Below, piece by piece: positions 1-8,123 of a stretch of 20,968 nt of DNA. This DNA comes from an uncultured Oscillibacter sp. Its GTDB lineage: Bacteria; Bacillota; Clostridia; Oscillospirales; Oscillospiraceae. The translations under genes and the position numbers were made by a program. Each line of letters begins with the position of its first letter. Positions within the stretch are counted from its first letter, which is position 1. The notes under the pieces are model-generated. The model ran no database searches and was not told the DNA's origin. It saw only the letters and a program-made list of their open reading frames with translations. The stretch is taken from contig CAMHBH010000022.1 of assembly GCA_946183175.1 (NCBI GenBank), positions 1 through 20,968 on the forward strand, written 5' to 3'.

Positions 1-464
1 AATCCATGGACTACTTCGACGCGGAGACCGGCGAGAAGTTCATCCCCTACGTGGTGGAGTCCTCCCTGGGCGCGGACCGGGTGGCCCTGGCCTTCCTCTG
101 CGACGCCTACGACGAAGAGGTGGTGGATCCGGAGAAGAACGACGTGCGGGTGGTGCTCCATCTGCATCCCGCGCTGGCTCCCGTGAAGGCCGCCGTGCTC
201 CCGCTGTCCAGGAAGCTCAGCGACAGCGCCAGGGAAATCCAGCGGACGCTCTCCAAGGACTTCATGACCGATTTCGACGACACGGGTTCTATCGGCAAGC
301 GCTACCGCCGCGAGGACGAAATCGGCACGCCGTACTGTGTGACCGTCGACTTCCAGACCGCCGAAGACGGGTGCGTGACCGTGCGCGACCGCGACACGAT
401 GTCGCAGGAGCGCATTCCGACGGCGGACTTGCGCGCGTATCTGGCCTGGAAACTGGCCTATTGA
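1..464 (+). CDS. glyQS: Glycine--tRNA ligase, single-chain class II type, C-terminal part (5' end outside window)
   Basis: This is the last ~154 codons of a dimeric class II glycyl-tRNA synthetase, the cytoplasmic enzyme that charges tRNA-Gly with glycine using ATP. The reading frame is open to the window edge, so the start is upstream. The sequence ESSLGADR followed by VALAFL is the class II motif 3 region, with its conserved arginine contacting ATP. After it comes the anticodon-binding alpha/beta domain: a strand rich in H and L (VVLHLHPALAPVKAAVLP), then GSIGKRYRREDEIGTPYCVT, which is typical of GlyRS, ProRS and ThrRS anticodon domains. The protein ends normally with TGA at 462-464. The next gene begins within about 30 bases, so the two may share a transcript. 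The single-chain type, rather than the alpha2beta2 GlyQ/GlyS type, is inferred from the joining of motif 3 and the anticodon domain in one chain. Confidence 0.93.
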   Translation, partial: SMDYFDAETGEKFIPYVVESSLGADRVALAFLCDAYDEEVVDPEKNDVRVVLHLHPALAPVKAAVLPLSRKLSDSAREIQRTLSKDFMTDFDDTGSIGKRYRREDEIGTPYCVTVDFQTAEDGCVTVRDRDTMSQERIPTADLRAYLAWKLAY

Positions 465-479
465 GCGGACGCCGTGACG

Positions 480-488
480 AAAGGGGGG
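480..488 (+). promoter_or_regulatory. Ribosome binding site pointing to an ATC start at 496
   Basis: A run AAAGGGGGG lies 7 bases before an ATC codon at 496-498 that is in frame with the LtaS-like gene. The frame is open from just after a TGA at 475-477, and no ATG, GTG or TTG occurs in it before the GTG at 622, which has no recognisable ribosome site. The site therefore argues for translation starting at 496. Confidence 0.5.
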
Positions 489-621
489 ATTCCCTATCTC
501 GAAAGCCAATAAGCCCCACAAGAAACGCTCCGCGGGGAACAAGTCCTCCGGGCCTTACGGACAGTTTCACGACCCCTACGGGCGGCTTTACGACCCGCAG
601 GGCAAGAACGCTTCCGAACCC

Positions 622-3324
622 GTGCGGAAAGTCGGGCGGCAGGAGCGGCAGACCAAAGCCGACTACAAGCTCAAAGACCTGAATACGCCCCCGCCGCCGT
701 CGGTACTCGCGCCGCCGCCGTCGCTTTCGGACTTGTGGACGGCCTCGACGCAGTCGACGCCGTTAGTCAGGCGGCAGAACGCCGACATTCCCCTCCCGGG
801 GGCGTCGGCGGGCAACATCAAAATCTACCCGTCGGAGAAGCCGCGCCCCCGGGCCGGGAAGGCCCTCCCCCCGGTGCCGCTGACCAATGACGTACTGCAA
901 TTAGAAGAACCGTCGCGCAAGCGCAAGGGACAGCGTCAGAAAGGCAAGAAGTCGATTCCCTTGCAACTCGTCGAACCCGAACCCGAACCGCCGCCAACCG
1001 TCCCGCCGCCGCGCGTACAAGTCCCGTCGCCTATCAGCCTTTTACGGTGGCGGCAGGAACTCAAGGAGGGCGAAAGAAGTCTCGCGCGGCATAAGGATTC
1101 CGGCGCGCCGCCCGAACAGGACTTGCCGTGGCTCCCCTCGCCGACGGACAAGCCTCCGCCGCCGCCCCCGCCCCCGCCGCTGTCCGAACGCGCCGCCGCG
1201 TACCTCCGCGACGCCGTACAGACCGGGCTTTCCAGCGCCGCACATTGGATTCTCGCGTTATTCCAACAGGGCTTCGCGTTCCTGTGTCATATTGTCGTAG
1301 GCCTCTTTGCGTGGATTGGGCACCACCTCCCGCCGCTCCCGGCCTTCCTCCGGAAACGCCGCCGCTACCGCGGACGCGTCCGCGCCCCGGCGTGGAGACA
1401 GTGGAGGGCCTTCTGCCTGTCGTCGCTGTGCATGGGCCTCGCGATTACGGGTGCCGTGGAGGCCGTCCGCGCGGGCGGATTCATGGACATGTGCGCGTGG
1501 GCCGCCGAACGCATGGGAAGTTTCTTCTTATCCGGCTGTCTCTACGGCGCTGTGATAGCCCTTCTGGGCGCGCTGATTGGCAAATTATGGGTCTCCGGAC
1601 TTGTCGTGTCTATCGTGGGCCTCGCCGCCTCGCTCGTCAACCACTTCAAGTTGCGAATCGACGGTACCCCGCTCGTGCTCTCCGACTTCGGCCTCGTCGG
1701 ACAGGCCGGGGATATCGCCGGGGTCGCCGGGGAACTCAGCCCCCCCGAAATCTTCTGGGGTGCCGTCTGGCTCCTGACCTTCTGCGTCCTGACGCTCTTC
1801 TTCCTCAGTAGCTGGACGCGTACCAGAGGCCCCGACAGACTGGTACCTGTCCTTGTGTCGGTGGCGCTGATGTTCTGCCTGTTCTCCACGGGCATGACGC
1901 TTTCCGTCGGCGCGCTGTTCCATGTGGATGTCGCCGAACGCCTGCCCCCCGCGACCAACCACCGCCTCTACGGCCTGACGGTAAGCCTGTGGCGGGAGCT
2001 GTTCCTGCAAAAAGTCAGCCCGCCCCCCGACTACAGTACCGTACAAATGCAGGACGTTCTCGCGGAAGTCGACGCCCTGACCGCCGAACCAGAACCGGAA
2101 CCCGTAGAGGGGGAGGAAATTCCGGAAGAGCGGGTAATGCCCAATGTCCTCGTGATTCTCTCGGAGAGCTTCTTCGACGTGAACCGCCTCCCGGGCGTCA
2201 CCTACGACCGCGACCCCGTGGAGCATTTCCACGCCCTACAGGCGGAGAGTATCAGCGGGCGCTTCTACTCGCACTACCTCGGCTACGGCACGGGCTATAT
2301 CGAAATGTCCATGCAGACGGGTATCGGCGAACTCGACCTCGACGCCGGGACGAATATTTGCTTCATGCCCGACGAGACTTACGAACTCTTCGATTCCCTC
2401 GCCGAACAGTACACGAACCTGGGCACCTATACGGCGGAAATGCTCCACGCCTACGACAACAGCCTCTACAACCGCACCGTCACATACCCGCTGATGGGCT
2501 ACTCAAAGTGCCTGTTCTCGGAGGACATCCGCGCCCTCGGAATCGAGTGGAACGGCAACCTCTACGGCGGCTACTACATGAAGGATTCCTATTTCTTTCA
2601 GGCCATGCGCCACGAAATGGAGGCTATCAACGAATCCGGACAGAAGGCCTTCCTCTACGGTATCACGATGGAGAATCACCAGCCGTTCAACCCCGACAAA
2701 TTCAACGGCGTGTCGCAAGTCAAGGTTACGGCCCCGAAACTGAAGCGCTCCGAATTGGAGATTCTCAAAGTGGGCGTGGAGGGCATCGTACGCGCCGACG
2801 CCGCCCTGAAAGAATTGACCGACGCCTTACGGGATTACCCGGTGCCGACGATTGTCGCCTTTTTCGGCGACCACCGCCCGACGCTCCCCATGCCAAACGG
2901 GCGCACGGTCTATACGCAACTCGGGCTTGTCCCCGGCGGCGACACCAGTCTGTGGACGGAGGAGCAGATAGGCGACCTCTACTCCAGCGACTACCTCATC
3001 TGGGCCAACGACGCCGCGCTCTTACAGGGACAGGCCGGAACCCGTAAACACGCCGGAGTATTGTCCTTCGGCCCCATGATTCTCGAACTCACCGGACAGC
3101 CCCTCACCCGCTGGTGGAAACTGGCGTGCCTGTCGGCGAAAGTCCAGCTTGTCAGCCGGGAAGTTTATTTCGCCAACGGCGCGGGCGAGGCGTACTTCAC
3201 ACAGGCGCGGGCGGGACTGTCGCCGGAGGAGGAACACCTTCTCGACTTGCGCTCCTACGTGCTCTACGACGCCCTCTACGGCGAGCACTACATCACGGCG
3301 GCGATGAACCGCGCCGGGCCGTAG
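622..3324 (+). CDS. LtaS-like (alkaline phosphatase superfamily) membrane sulfatase-fold enzyme with proline-rich N-terminal arm
   Basis: This is a polytopic membrane enzyme of the lipoteichoic acid synthase / phosphoglycerol transferase group, which moves glycerol phosphate from phosphatidylglycerol onto an envelope glycan outside the membrane. Numbered from the GTG at 622: residues 1-200 are a basic, proline-rich, probably cytoplasmic arm with nine prolines in a row (178-186). About six membrane segments follow between 208 and 433. The catalytic domain runs from about 505. It has the first metal-ligand motif (NVLVILSESFFD, E515), a candidate catalytic threonine in GYGTGYIE (T557), ENHQPF, and the FFGDHRP metal site (D750, H751). 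The length is well above the ~650 residues usual for LtaS because of the arm. No ribosome site precedes the GTG; an in-frame ATC at 496 with a good one would add 42 residues. The true substrate is not shown by the sequence. Confidence 0.85.
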   Translation: MRKVGRQERQTKADYKLKDLNTPPPPSVLAPPPSLSDLWTASTQSTPLVRRQNADIPLPGASAGNIKIYPSEKPRPRAGKALPPVPLTNDVLQLEEPSRKRKGQRQKGKKSIPLQLVEPEPEPPPTVPPPRVQVPSPISLLRWRQELKEGERSLARHKDSGAPPEQDLPWLPSPTDKPPPPPPPPPLSERAAAYLRDAVQTGLSSAAHWILALFQQGFAFLCHIVVGLFAWIGHHLPPLPAFLRKRRRYRGRVRAPAWRQWRAFCLSSLCMGLAITGAVEAVRAGGFMDMCAWAAERMGSFFLSGCLYGAVIALLGALIGKLWVSGLVVSIVGLAASLVNHFKLRIDGTPLVLSDFGLVGQAGDIAGVAGELSPPEIFWGAVWLLTFCVLTLFFLSSWTRTRGPDRLVPVLVSVALMFCLFSTGMTLSVGALFHVDVAERLPPATNHRLYGLTVSLWRELFLQKVSPPPDYSTVQMQDVLAEVDALTAEPEPEPVEGEEIPEERVMPNVLVILSESFFDVNRLPGVTYDRDPVEHFHALQAESISGRFYSHYLGYGTGYIEMSMQTGIGELDLDAGTNICFMPDETYELFDSLAEQYTNLGTYTAEMLHAYDNSLYNRTVTYPLMGYSKCLFSEDIRALGIEWNGNLYGGYYMKDSYFFQAMRHEMEAINESGQKAFLYGITMENHQPFNPDKFNGVSQVKVTAPKLKRSELEILKVGVEGIVRADAALKELTDALRDYPVPTIVAFFGDHRPTLPMPNGRTVYTQLGLVPGGDTSLWTEEQIGDLYSSDYLIWANDAALLQGQAGTRKHAGVLSFGPMILELTGQPLTRWWKLACLSAKVQLVSREVYFANGAGEAYFTQARAGLSPEEEHLLDLRSYVLYDALYGEHYITAAMNRAGP

Positions 3325-3378
3325 AGATACGAAAGCCTGTCAAGTTTCCCCGCGTGGGAGGCAACCGCGACACAAGGC

Positions 3379-3410
3379 CGCGGCGGCCCCGGATTCCGGA
3401 GGCCGCCGCG
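3379..3410 (+). terminator. GC-rich hairpin after the LtaS-like gene
   Basis: Ten bases at 3379-3388 pair perfectly with 3401-3410, and the interior (CCGGA, TCCGG) pairs further with one bulged A. There is no real T-run on either strand. It sits between convergent genes (stop at 3324 on the plus strand, stop at 3419 on the minus strand), so termination or 3'-end protection for one or both is the likely role. Confidence 0.6.
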
Positions 3411-3418
3411 TTGAAATG

Positions 3419-3865
3419 TCACGTTTTCGCCTGAATTTTCGCGCCGCACTTCGGACAGGTGATAATGATATTCCCCTTGCCCGTCGGGACGCGGCAGACT
3501 GTCCCGCACTGCTTGCAGGTGTAGTATTTGTGCTCCTTGTCGCGGTGGCGCTTAATCGCCCCGTCAGTAATGCGCTTCGTGCGCCCCCACCAGTCCAGCC
3601 AGCGCAGATTCTCCGCCTGACGCTTCGGCAGATTCCGCGACAGGATACGGAATGCCATCACGACGAGTACGATGTACGTCAGAATGTCGAACGCCCAGCC
3701 GACAAGCGCGCTACGCGTCAGAGCCAGCGCAAGCGCCCGCGCGAGGCACACAATCAGGTACCCCCACAACAGCGCGTAGTTCAACTGGTCCATCCCGTTG
3801 CGGCCCAGCATGAACCGCCCCGCCGCGACGCGCAGTTTTTGCAGGGCATTTTGAAGGCTCTCCAT
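3419..3865 (-). CDS. Small membrane protein with C-terminal zinc ribbon
   Basis: This 148-residue protein is of a type common in Clostridia and of unknown function. It has a polar N-terminus containing RNGMDQLN, two hydrophobic segments (about 29-50 and 55-73), a basic linker (RILSRNLPKRQAENLRW), and a C-terminal zinc ribbon with CKQC (117-120) and CPKC (137-140). Another cysteine lies at 124. The ribbon probably faces the cytoplasm because the linker before it is strongly basic. The start chosen is the ATG at 3865, which has GAGAGGGG about six bases upstream. A longer reading from a TTG at 3925 would run through a near-consensus promoter at 3897-3925 and is rejected. The gene is divergent from htpG and convergent with the LtaS-like gene. 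It appears to be a single-gene transcript. Confidence 0.85.
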   Translation of the reverse strand: MESLQNALQKLRVAAGRFMLGRNGMDQLNYALLWGYLIVCLARALALALTRSALVGWAFDILTYIVLVVMAFRILSRNLPKRQAENLRWLDWWGRTKRITDGAIKRHRDKEHKYYTCKQCGTVCRVPTGKGNIIITCPKCGAKIQAKT

Positions 3866-3896
3866 GAAATCCCCTCTCTTTCCGGCTATTTCCCCT

Positions 3897-3925
3897 ATTG
3901 TATCCGAAAATTCCCCCGCTGACAA
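3897..3925 (-). promoter_or_regulatory. Sigma-A-type promoter of the zinc-ribbon gene
   Basis: On the minus strand TTGTCA (3920-3925) and TACAAT (3897-3902) are separated by exactly 17 bases. Five of six bases match consensus in each box. The expected start of transcription, near 3890, is upstream of the ATG at 3865 and inside the longer TTG-started reading, which supports the shorter protein. Confidence 0.75.
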
Positions 3926-3930
3926 CCGTT

Positions 3931-3959
3931 TTCACAGAAATTTACAATTTCGACATATT
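3931..3959 (+). promoter_or_regulatory. Probable sigma-A-type promoter of htpG
   Basis: TTCACA (3931-3936), a 17-base spacer and CATATT (3954-3959) precede htpG. A second, weaker choice is TTTACA at 3941 with ATTCTG at 3964. No CIRCE (HrcA) or CtsR-type operator is visible, so classical heat-shock repressor control is not supported here. Confidence 0.5.
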
Positions 3960-3991
3960 TCGCATTCTGAAAAGGAAGTGTGTTTTCCGCT

Positions 3992-5872
3992 ATGGAAAAG
4001 AAAGAGTTCAAGGCCGAATCGAAGCGCCTCCTTGATTTGATGATTAACTCCATCTACACCCACAAGGAAATTTTCCTCCGGGAGCTGATTTCCAACGCCA
4101 GCGACGCCTGCGACAAACTCTGTTACCGCGCACTCACCGACAGCGCCGTAGGCCTGGAGCGCAAGGACTTTCAAATCCGGCTCACCGTCGACGCCGACAA
4201 GCGCCTCCTGACCGTCTCCGACAACGGAATCGGCATGAACCGCGACGACCTCGAAGACAACCTCGGCATGATTGCCTCGTCCGGCTCGTTCCGCTTCAAG
4301 CAGGAACTCGGCGACGACGCCAAAGACACCGACGTTATCGGACAGTTCGGCGTGGGCTTCTACTCGGCCTTCATGGTTGCCGACCATATCACGGTCATTA
4401 CGCGCAAGTACGGAGAGGACGCCGCGTGGAAATGGGAATCCGACGGCTCCGAAGGCTACACCATCGAAGAGGCCTCCCGCGACGCCGCCGGGACGGACAT
4501 CATCCTGCATATCAAGCCCGACACCGACGAGGAGAACTACGGCGAGTTCCTGCAAAGCTGGAAAGTACAGTCCCTCGTGCGCAAATACTCGGACTACATC
4601 CGCTTCCCGATTCGTATGGAAGTCAGCAAGACCCGTAAGAAAGAGGGCTCCACCGACGAGAATCCGGAGTACGAGACCTATCAGGAGGAAGATACCCTTA
4701 ATTCTATGGTGCCCCTGTGGCAACGGAGCAAGTCGGAAGTCACGGAGGACGAGTACAGCAAGTTCTACCGCGACAAGTTCCACGACTACGGCGAACCCCT
4801 CCGCGTGATTACGGTTTCCGTAGAGGGTGCCGTCACCTACAAGGCCCTGCTGTTCGTGCCGTCCGCCGCCCCCTACGACTTCTATACCAAGGACTACCAG
4901 GCCGGGCTACAGCTCTATTCCAGCGGCGTCCTCATTATGGACAAGTGCGCAGACCTGCTCCCGGAGTATTTCCGCTTTGTGCGCGGCGTCGTCGACTCCC
5001 CCGACCTGTCCCTGAACATCTCCCGCGAGCTGTTACAGCACGACAGACAGTTGAAAGTCATCGGCGCGAACCTCGAAAAGAAGGTCAAGAGCGACCTGCT
5101 GAAACTCCGCGAGGAAGATCGGGCCAAGTACGAGACCTTCTGGACGCAGTTCGGGCGGCAGATTAAGTACGGGCTTGTCAGCGACTACGGCGCGCATAAA
5201 GAGGCGTTGCAAGACCTGCTGATGTTCTACTCGTCGACGGAGAAAAAGCCCGTGACGCTGGCGGAGTACGCCGACCGTATGCCGGGAGAGCAGAAGTACA
5301 TCTACTACGCCGCCGGGGAGACGCCGGAGAAAGTCGACCGCCTGCCCCAGACGGAACTTTTGAAAGACAAGGGCACGGAGATTCTGTACTTTACGGAGGA
5401 AGTGGACGAATTTTGTGCGCAGACGCTCCGCGCCTACCGGGAGAAGGAATTCCGCTCCGTACTCGACCAGGAGTTAGAAGAGGGCGACAGCGAGAAGGCC
5501 AAGGAGACCGCCGAAGCGCATAAGGCGACGTTCGACTTTGTCAAGGAGGCGCTCGGCGACAAGGTCAAGGAAGTCAAGGCGTCCACGAGGCTGAAGTCGC
5601 ACCCTGTCTGCCTGACGGCGGAGGGGATGAGTTTCGAAATGGAGAAGTATTTCCACGCGGTACAGCCCGACATCGGCGTACAGGCGGGCCGGGTACTCGA
5701 ACTCAACGTGGAACACCCGGTATTCGCGTCGCTGGAAAGCGCGGTCTCCGGCGACCCCGAGAAGGCGAAGAAATACGCCTCCCTGCTCTATTCGCAGGCC
5801 CTGCTTATCGCCGGACTGCCCCTCGACGACCCCTCCGAGTATACCGACCTCGTGTGTGACCTGATGAAATAA
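3992..5872 (+). CDS. htpG: Molecular chaperone HtpG (bacterial Hsp90)
   Basis: This is a 626-residue cytoplasmic ATP-dependent chaperone, the usual length for bacterial HtpG (about 620-635). The N-terminal GHKL ATPase domain is intact: FLRELISNASDACDKL holds the catalytic E31 and the Mg-binding N35, DNGIGM lies at 77-82, the lid segment GMIASSGSF near 92-100, and GQFGVGFYSAF near 117-127. The middle domain carries FVRGVVDSPDLSLNISRE with the phosphate-contacting arginine. The C-terminal dimerisation domain is present to the natural stop. By comparison with the family the protein starts at the ATG 3992. A GTG at 3980 in the same frame is closer to the AAGGAAG ribosome site (3972-3978) and would add four residues, so the exact start is slightly uncertain. 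The gene stands alone: divergent from the zinc-ribbon gene and convergent with the SLH gene. Confidence 0.97.
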   Translation: MEKKEFKAESKRLLDLMINSIYTHKEIFLRELISNASDACDKLCYRALTDSAVGLERKDFQIRLTVDADKRLLTVSDNGIGMNRDDLEDNLGMIASSGSFRFKQELGDDAKDTDVIGQFGVGFYSAFMVADHITVITRKYGEDAAWKWESDGSEGYTIEEASRDAAGTDIILHIKPDTDEENYGEFLQSWKVQSLVRKYSDYIRFPIRMEVSKTRKKEGSTDENPEYETYQEEDTLNSMVPLWQRSKSEVTEDEYSKFYRDKFHDYGEPLRVITVSVEGAVTYKALLFVPSAAPYDFYTKDYQAGLQLYSSGVLIMDKCADLLPEYFRFVRGVVDSPDLSLNISRELLQHDRQLKVIGANLEKKVKSDLLKLREEDRAKYETFWTQFGRQIKYGLVSDYGAHKEALQDLLMFYSSTEKKPVTLAEYADRMPGEQKYIYYAAGETPEKVDRLPQTELLKDKGTEILYFTEEVDEFCAQTLRAYREKEFRSVLDQELEEGDSEKAKETAEAHKATFDFVKEALGDKVKEVKASTRLKSHPVCLTAEGMSFEMEKYFHAVQPDIGVQAGRVLELNVEHPVFASLESAVSGDPEKAKKYASLLYSQALLIAGLPLDDPSEYTDLVCDLMK

Positions 5873-5873
5873 C

Positions 5874-5910
5874 AAAAGCCGCCTCCCCCGTTTCCACGAG
5901 GGAGGCGCTT
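5874..5910. terminator. Bidirectional terminator between htpG and the SLH gene
   Basis: GCCTCCC (5881-5887) pairs with GGGAGGC (5900-5906), extended outwards by AAGC/GCTT around one bulge. Read on the minus strand the stem is followed by GGCTTTTGTT, a fair intrinsic terminator for the SLH gene. Read on the plus strand it is followed by a weaker T-containing tail. It closes both convergent genes. Confidence 0.7.
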
Positions 5911-5963
5911 GCTTTCCGTCTGGATTGCCGACAGCGGACGCCGCAAAGCGTTTTGTGCGGTTC

Positions 5964-8099
5964 TTAGTCGCCGGCGTAGCGGTGCAGGAAGGTGATAATC
6001 TGCGCGCGGTTACAGGTTCTGGTCGGCTTGAAAGTGCCGTCGCTGAACCCCGCCGTCACGCCGTGGGCAGAGGCCCAGTTCACTGAGGCATAGCAGAAGC
6101 TGTTCGAGCGCACATCCCCGAAGTAATTGCCCGTCGACACGGAAGGGGTTCCGGCGTAGCGGTGCAGGAAGGTCACAATCTGCCCGCGGTTACAGGTCTC
6201 CGACGGCACGAACGTCGTGGCCGTCTTGCCCCGGGTAATGTCCCGCCCGAGGGCCCAGAGTACGGCGTTGTAGTATTCGTCGGAGGGCCGGACATCCGTA
6301 AACGGATTGGAGCCGGACACCGTGGGCGAACCCGCAAGACGCCACAGGAACATCACCGCGTCGGCGCGTGTGCAGTCGTCCATGGGGCGGAAGGGTTCTA
6401 TCGGGACGATATTCCGCCGGACAGCCCACCTGACCGGATAGTAATAATATTTATTCCTGTCGATTCCGAGTATTCGGTCTATTTCATCGTCCGTGTACGA
6501 GCCATTCGGGTTGTCTCGCGGGTAGACCTCAATCGAAACCGATTTGCTGACGGTCTTGCCGCTGCTGTCCGTGGCCTCGATACGCAACGTGTGCGTGCCG
6601 ACCGTGAGGCGCGCGCCCTCGAAGCTGTTGAGGCGGGAACTGCCAATATTCAGGCCGGTTCTGCCGATACTGCTGACCGTCGCCGACCAGCCGGAGTCGA
6701 GGGTGGATATGGTGGCCCGGGCGCTCGTCAGGGAGTAGTTGGAGCGGATAGAGCCGCGCACGTCGCAGGGGGTACCCTGTTCGATTCGGTAGGAGTTCTG
6801 CGCGGTCGTGATGGCGAGGGTGGATTCGGGCGGCGTGCCGCCGGTACTGGTGTTGATGTAGTTCGGGCGCGCGAAGAAGACAATTTTGGTTCTGGAGCCC
6901 ATGCGCCCGGTGCTCCGGCTGTAGTTGTGCCTCATGGCCTTATTGGAGGTATTGCCCTCGATGGTGCGGACGTAGTCGCCGTCGACGGCGTAGACCAGCC
7001 CGACGTGATTGCTCACGCCGTCGTTGTCCACGTCGATATAGGCGATGTCGCCGGGCTGGGGGGTTTCGGAACCGAAGGCGAACGCCGTGGCTGTCCCGAA
7101 GCTGTTGCGGCGCATATTCGACGTAGAGAAGTAGCTTGCCAGGGCGTTCTTTTTGATAATCGACGTGGGAATCCCGGCCTGATTGGCGCACCAACTGATG
7201 AAAATGGCGCACCAGGCGGCGGAGATGTTGGAGCCGTAGAACCAGACATTGTACTTTGTACGGTTGTCGCCGACCTCGGCGTAGCCCTCCTGCGTGAGCG
7301 CGATTCCCACGATATCCCGGGCCTGGTCGCCCGTGTTAGTCCATGTGTTGGGGCAGGCGCTGCTCGGCTGCGGGACACTGCCGCCGTTAAATTCCGCCGA
7401 CAGGAGGTCGTGAATCAGAGGGTCTCCGTACTGGTCCCGCTCGATGAACCATCCGTTTTGGGCGTCGCCGCTCACCCGGAGCGTGTGCAGGATAACGAAT
7501 TCGTCCCCGTCGACCGTCTTCTCGGTCACGTCCACGTAAAGGTCTCCGGTCTCCGGGTAGTAAGTCTGCACCTCAAAGGTCACTTGTTGGAGGGCTTTTT
7601 CCCGTTCGCTCATGCCCTCCACGCGAATGACGGCGCTTTCCAGCACCTCGGGGGACATCCAGCTCAGGAAGTCGTCAAAGTCGCAGTCGTAGACGGCGGG
7701 GCCCTGCGTGAGCAACTTGCCGAAATAATCGTCCAGCAGTGCCGCGAGAGTGCTGTCAATCGTAGCGGTGGGCGTATTGCCGGGTTTCGTGTCAGTCGTG
7801 TCACTCGGGTCGGGTACTTTCGTATCGTCCGCGTCAGGTACTTTCGTATCGTCCGCGTCAGGTACTTTCGTATCGTCCGGGTCGGGTACTTTCGTATCGT
7901 CTGTGTCGGTTTCCTTCGTATCGCCGGAATCGGGTACTTTCGTGGTGTCGCCGGATTTTGTGTCGTCCACGTCTTCCGGGTCTAAGAAAACCGTAGAGCT
8001 GGAGTCAGGGGCCGCGTCGACCGCGGAGGCCAGCGCGGCCGGACACAGGGTCAGCGTCATGCAGAACGCCAGCAACGCGGAAAGTAATCGTCGTTTCAT
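5964..8099 (-). CDS. Secreted CHAP-domain wall hydrolase with C-terminal SLH domains
   Basis: This 711-residue exported protein probably cleaves peptidoglycan peptides or amide bonds and is held at the wall by SLH domains. It begins with a signal peptide (about 1-25, basic start, hydrophobic core, ALASA). An acidic tandem-repeat linker of DDTKVPD[A/P] units follows (about 45-105). A small domain (about 115-235) comes before the CHAP domain (about 258-413), with nucleophile C297 in AAWCAIFISWC, H365 in SNHVGLVY and a third polar residue in IEGN (381-383). An Ig-like beta domain (about 430-526) precedes three SLH repeats (about 545-590, 595-650, 655-710) with FTDV/FGDV and the R-x-Q/D-hydrophobic-TFLHRYAG ends. 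The ATG at 8099 has AAAAGGAGA eight bases upstream. SLH domains usually bind pyruvylated wall polymer; that partner is not in the window. Confidence 0.92.
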   Translation of the reverse strand: MKRRLLSALLAFCMTLTLCPAALASAVDAAPDSSSTVFLDPEDVDDTKSGDTTKVPDSGDTKETDTDDTKVPDPDDTKVPDADDTKVPDADDTKVPDPSDTTDTKPGNTPTATIDSTLAALLDDYFGKLLTQGPAVYDCDFDDFLSWMSPEVLESAVIRVEGMSEREKALQQVTFEVQTYYPETGDLYVDVTEKTVDGDEFVILHTLRVSGDAQNGWFIERDQYGDPLIHDLLSAEFNGGSVPQPSSACPNTWTNTGDQARDIVGIALTQEGYAEVGDNRTKYNVWFYGSNISAAWCAIFISWCANQAGIPTSIIKKNALASYFSTSNMRRNSFGTATAFAFGSETPQPGDIAYIDVDNDGVSNHVGLVYAVDGDYVRTIEGNTSNKAMRHNYSRSTGRMGSRTKIVFFARPNYINTSTGGTPPESTLAITTAQNSYRIEQGTPCDVRGSIRSNYSLTSARATISTLDSGWSATVSSIGRTGLNIGSSRLNSFEGARLTVGTHTLRIEATDSSGKTVSKSVSIEVYPRDNPNGSYTDDEIDRILGIDRNKYYYYPVRWAVRRNIVPIEPFRPMDDCTRADAVMFLWRLAGSPTVSGSNPFTDVRPSDEYYNAVLWALGRDITRGKTATTFVPSETCNRGQIVTFLHRYAGTPSVSTGNYFGDVRSNSFCYASVNWASAHGVTAGFSDGTFKPTRTCNRAQIITFLHRYAGD
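7813..7956 (-). repeat. 24-bp tandem repeats encoding the DDTKVPD linker
   Basis: Six consecutive 24-base units begin at 7813, 7837, 7861, 7885, 7909 and 7933. The first four are nearly identical and share GGTACTTTCGTATCG; the last two are degenerate. Each unit encodes eight residues, so gain or loss of a unit keeps the frame and only changes linker length. Confidence 0.9.
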
Positions 8100-8123
8100 G
8101 GGGTGCGTCTCCTTTTCCTGAAA

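Noticed and set aside
3866..3925. Longer N-terminus for the zinc-ribbon protein from a TTG at 3925
   Set aside because: The segment contains the -35 and -10 boxes of its own promoter, while the ATG at 3865 has a good ribosome site.
7813..7956. CRISPR-like array
   Set aside because: The 24-bp units are contiguous without spacers and encode an in-frame protein linker.
6162..7985. A 607-codon open frame antisense to the SLH/CHAP gene
   Set aside because: It mirrors the codon structure of a gene with clear domains, has no matching domain of its own and no ribosome site. Such long antisense frames are expected in GC-rich DNA. The same applies to 8399-9565, 15154-16386 and 17819-18532.
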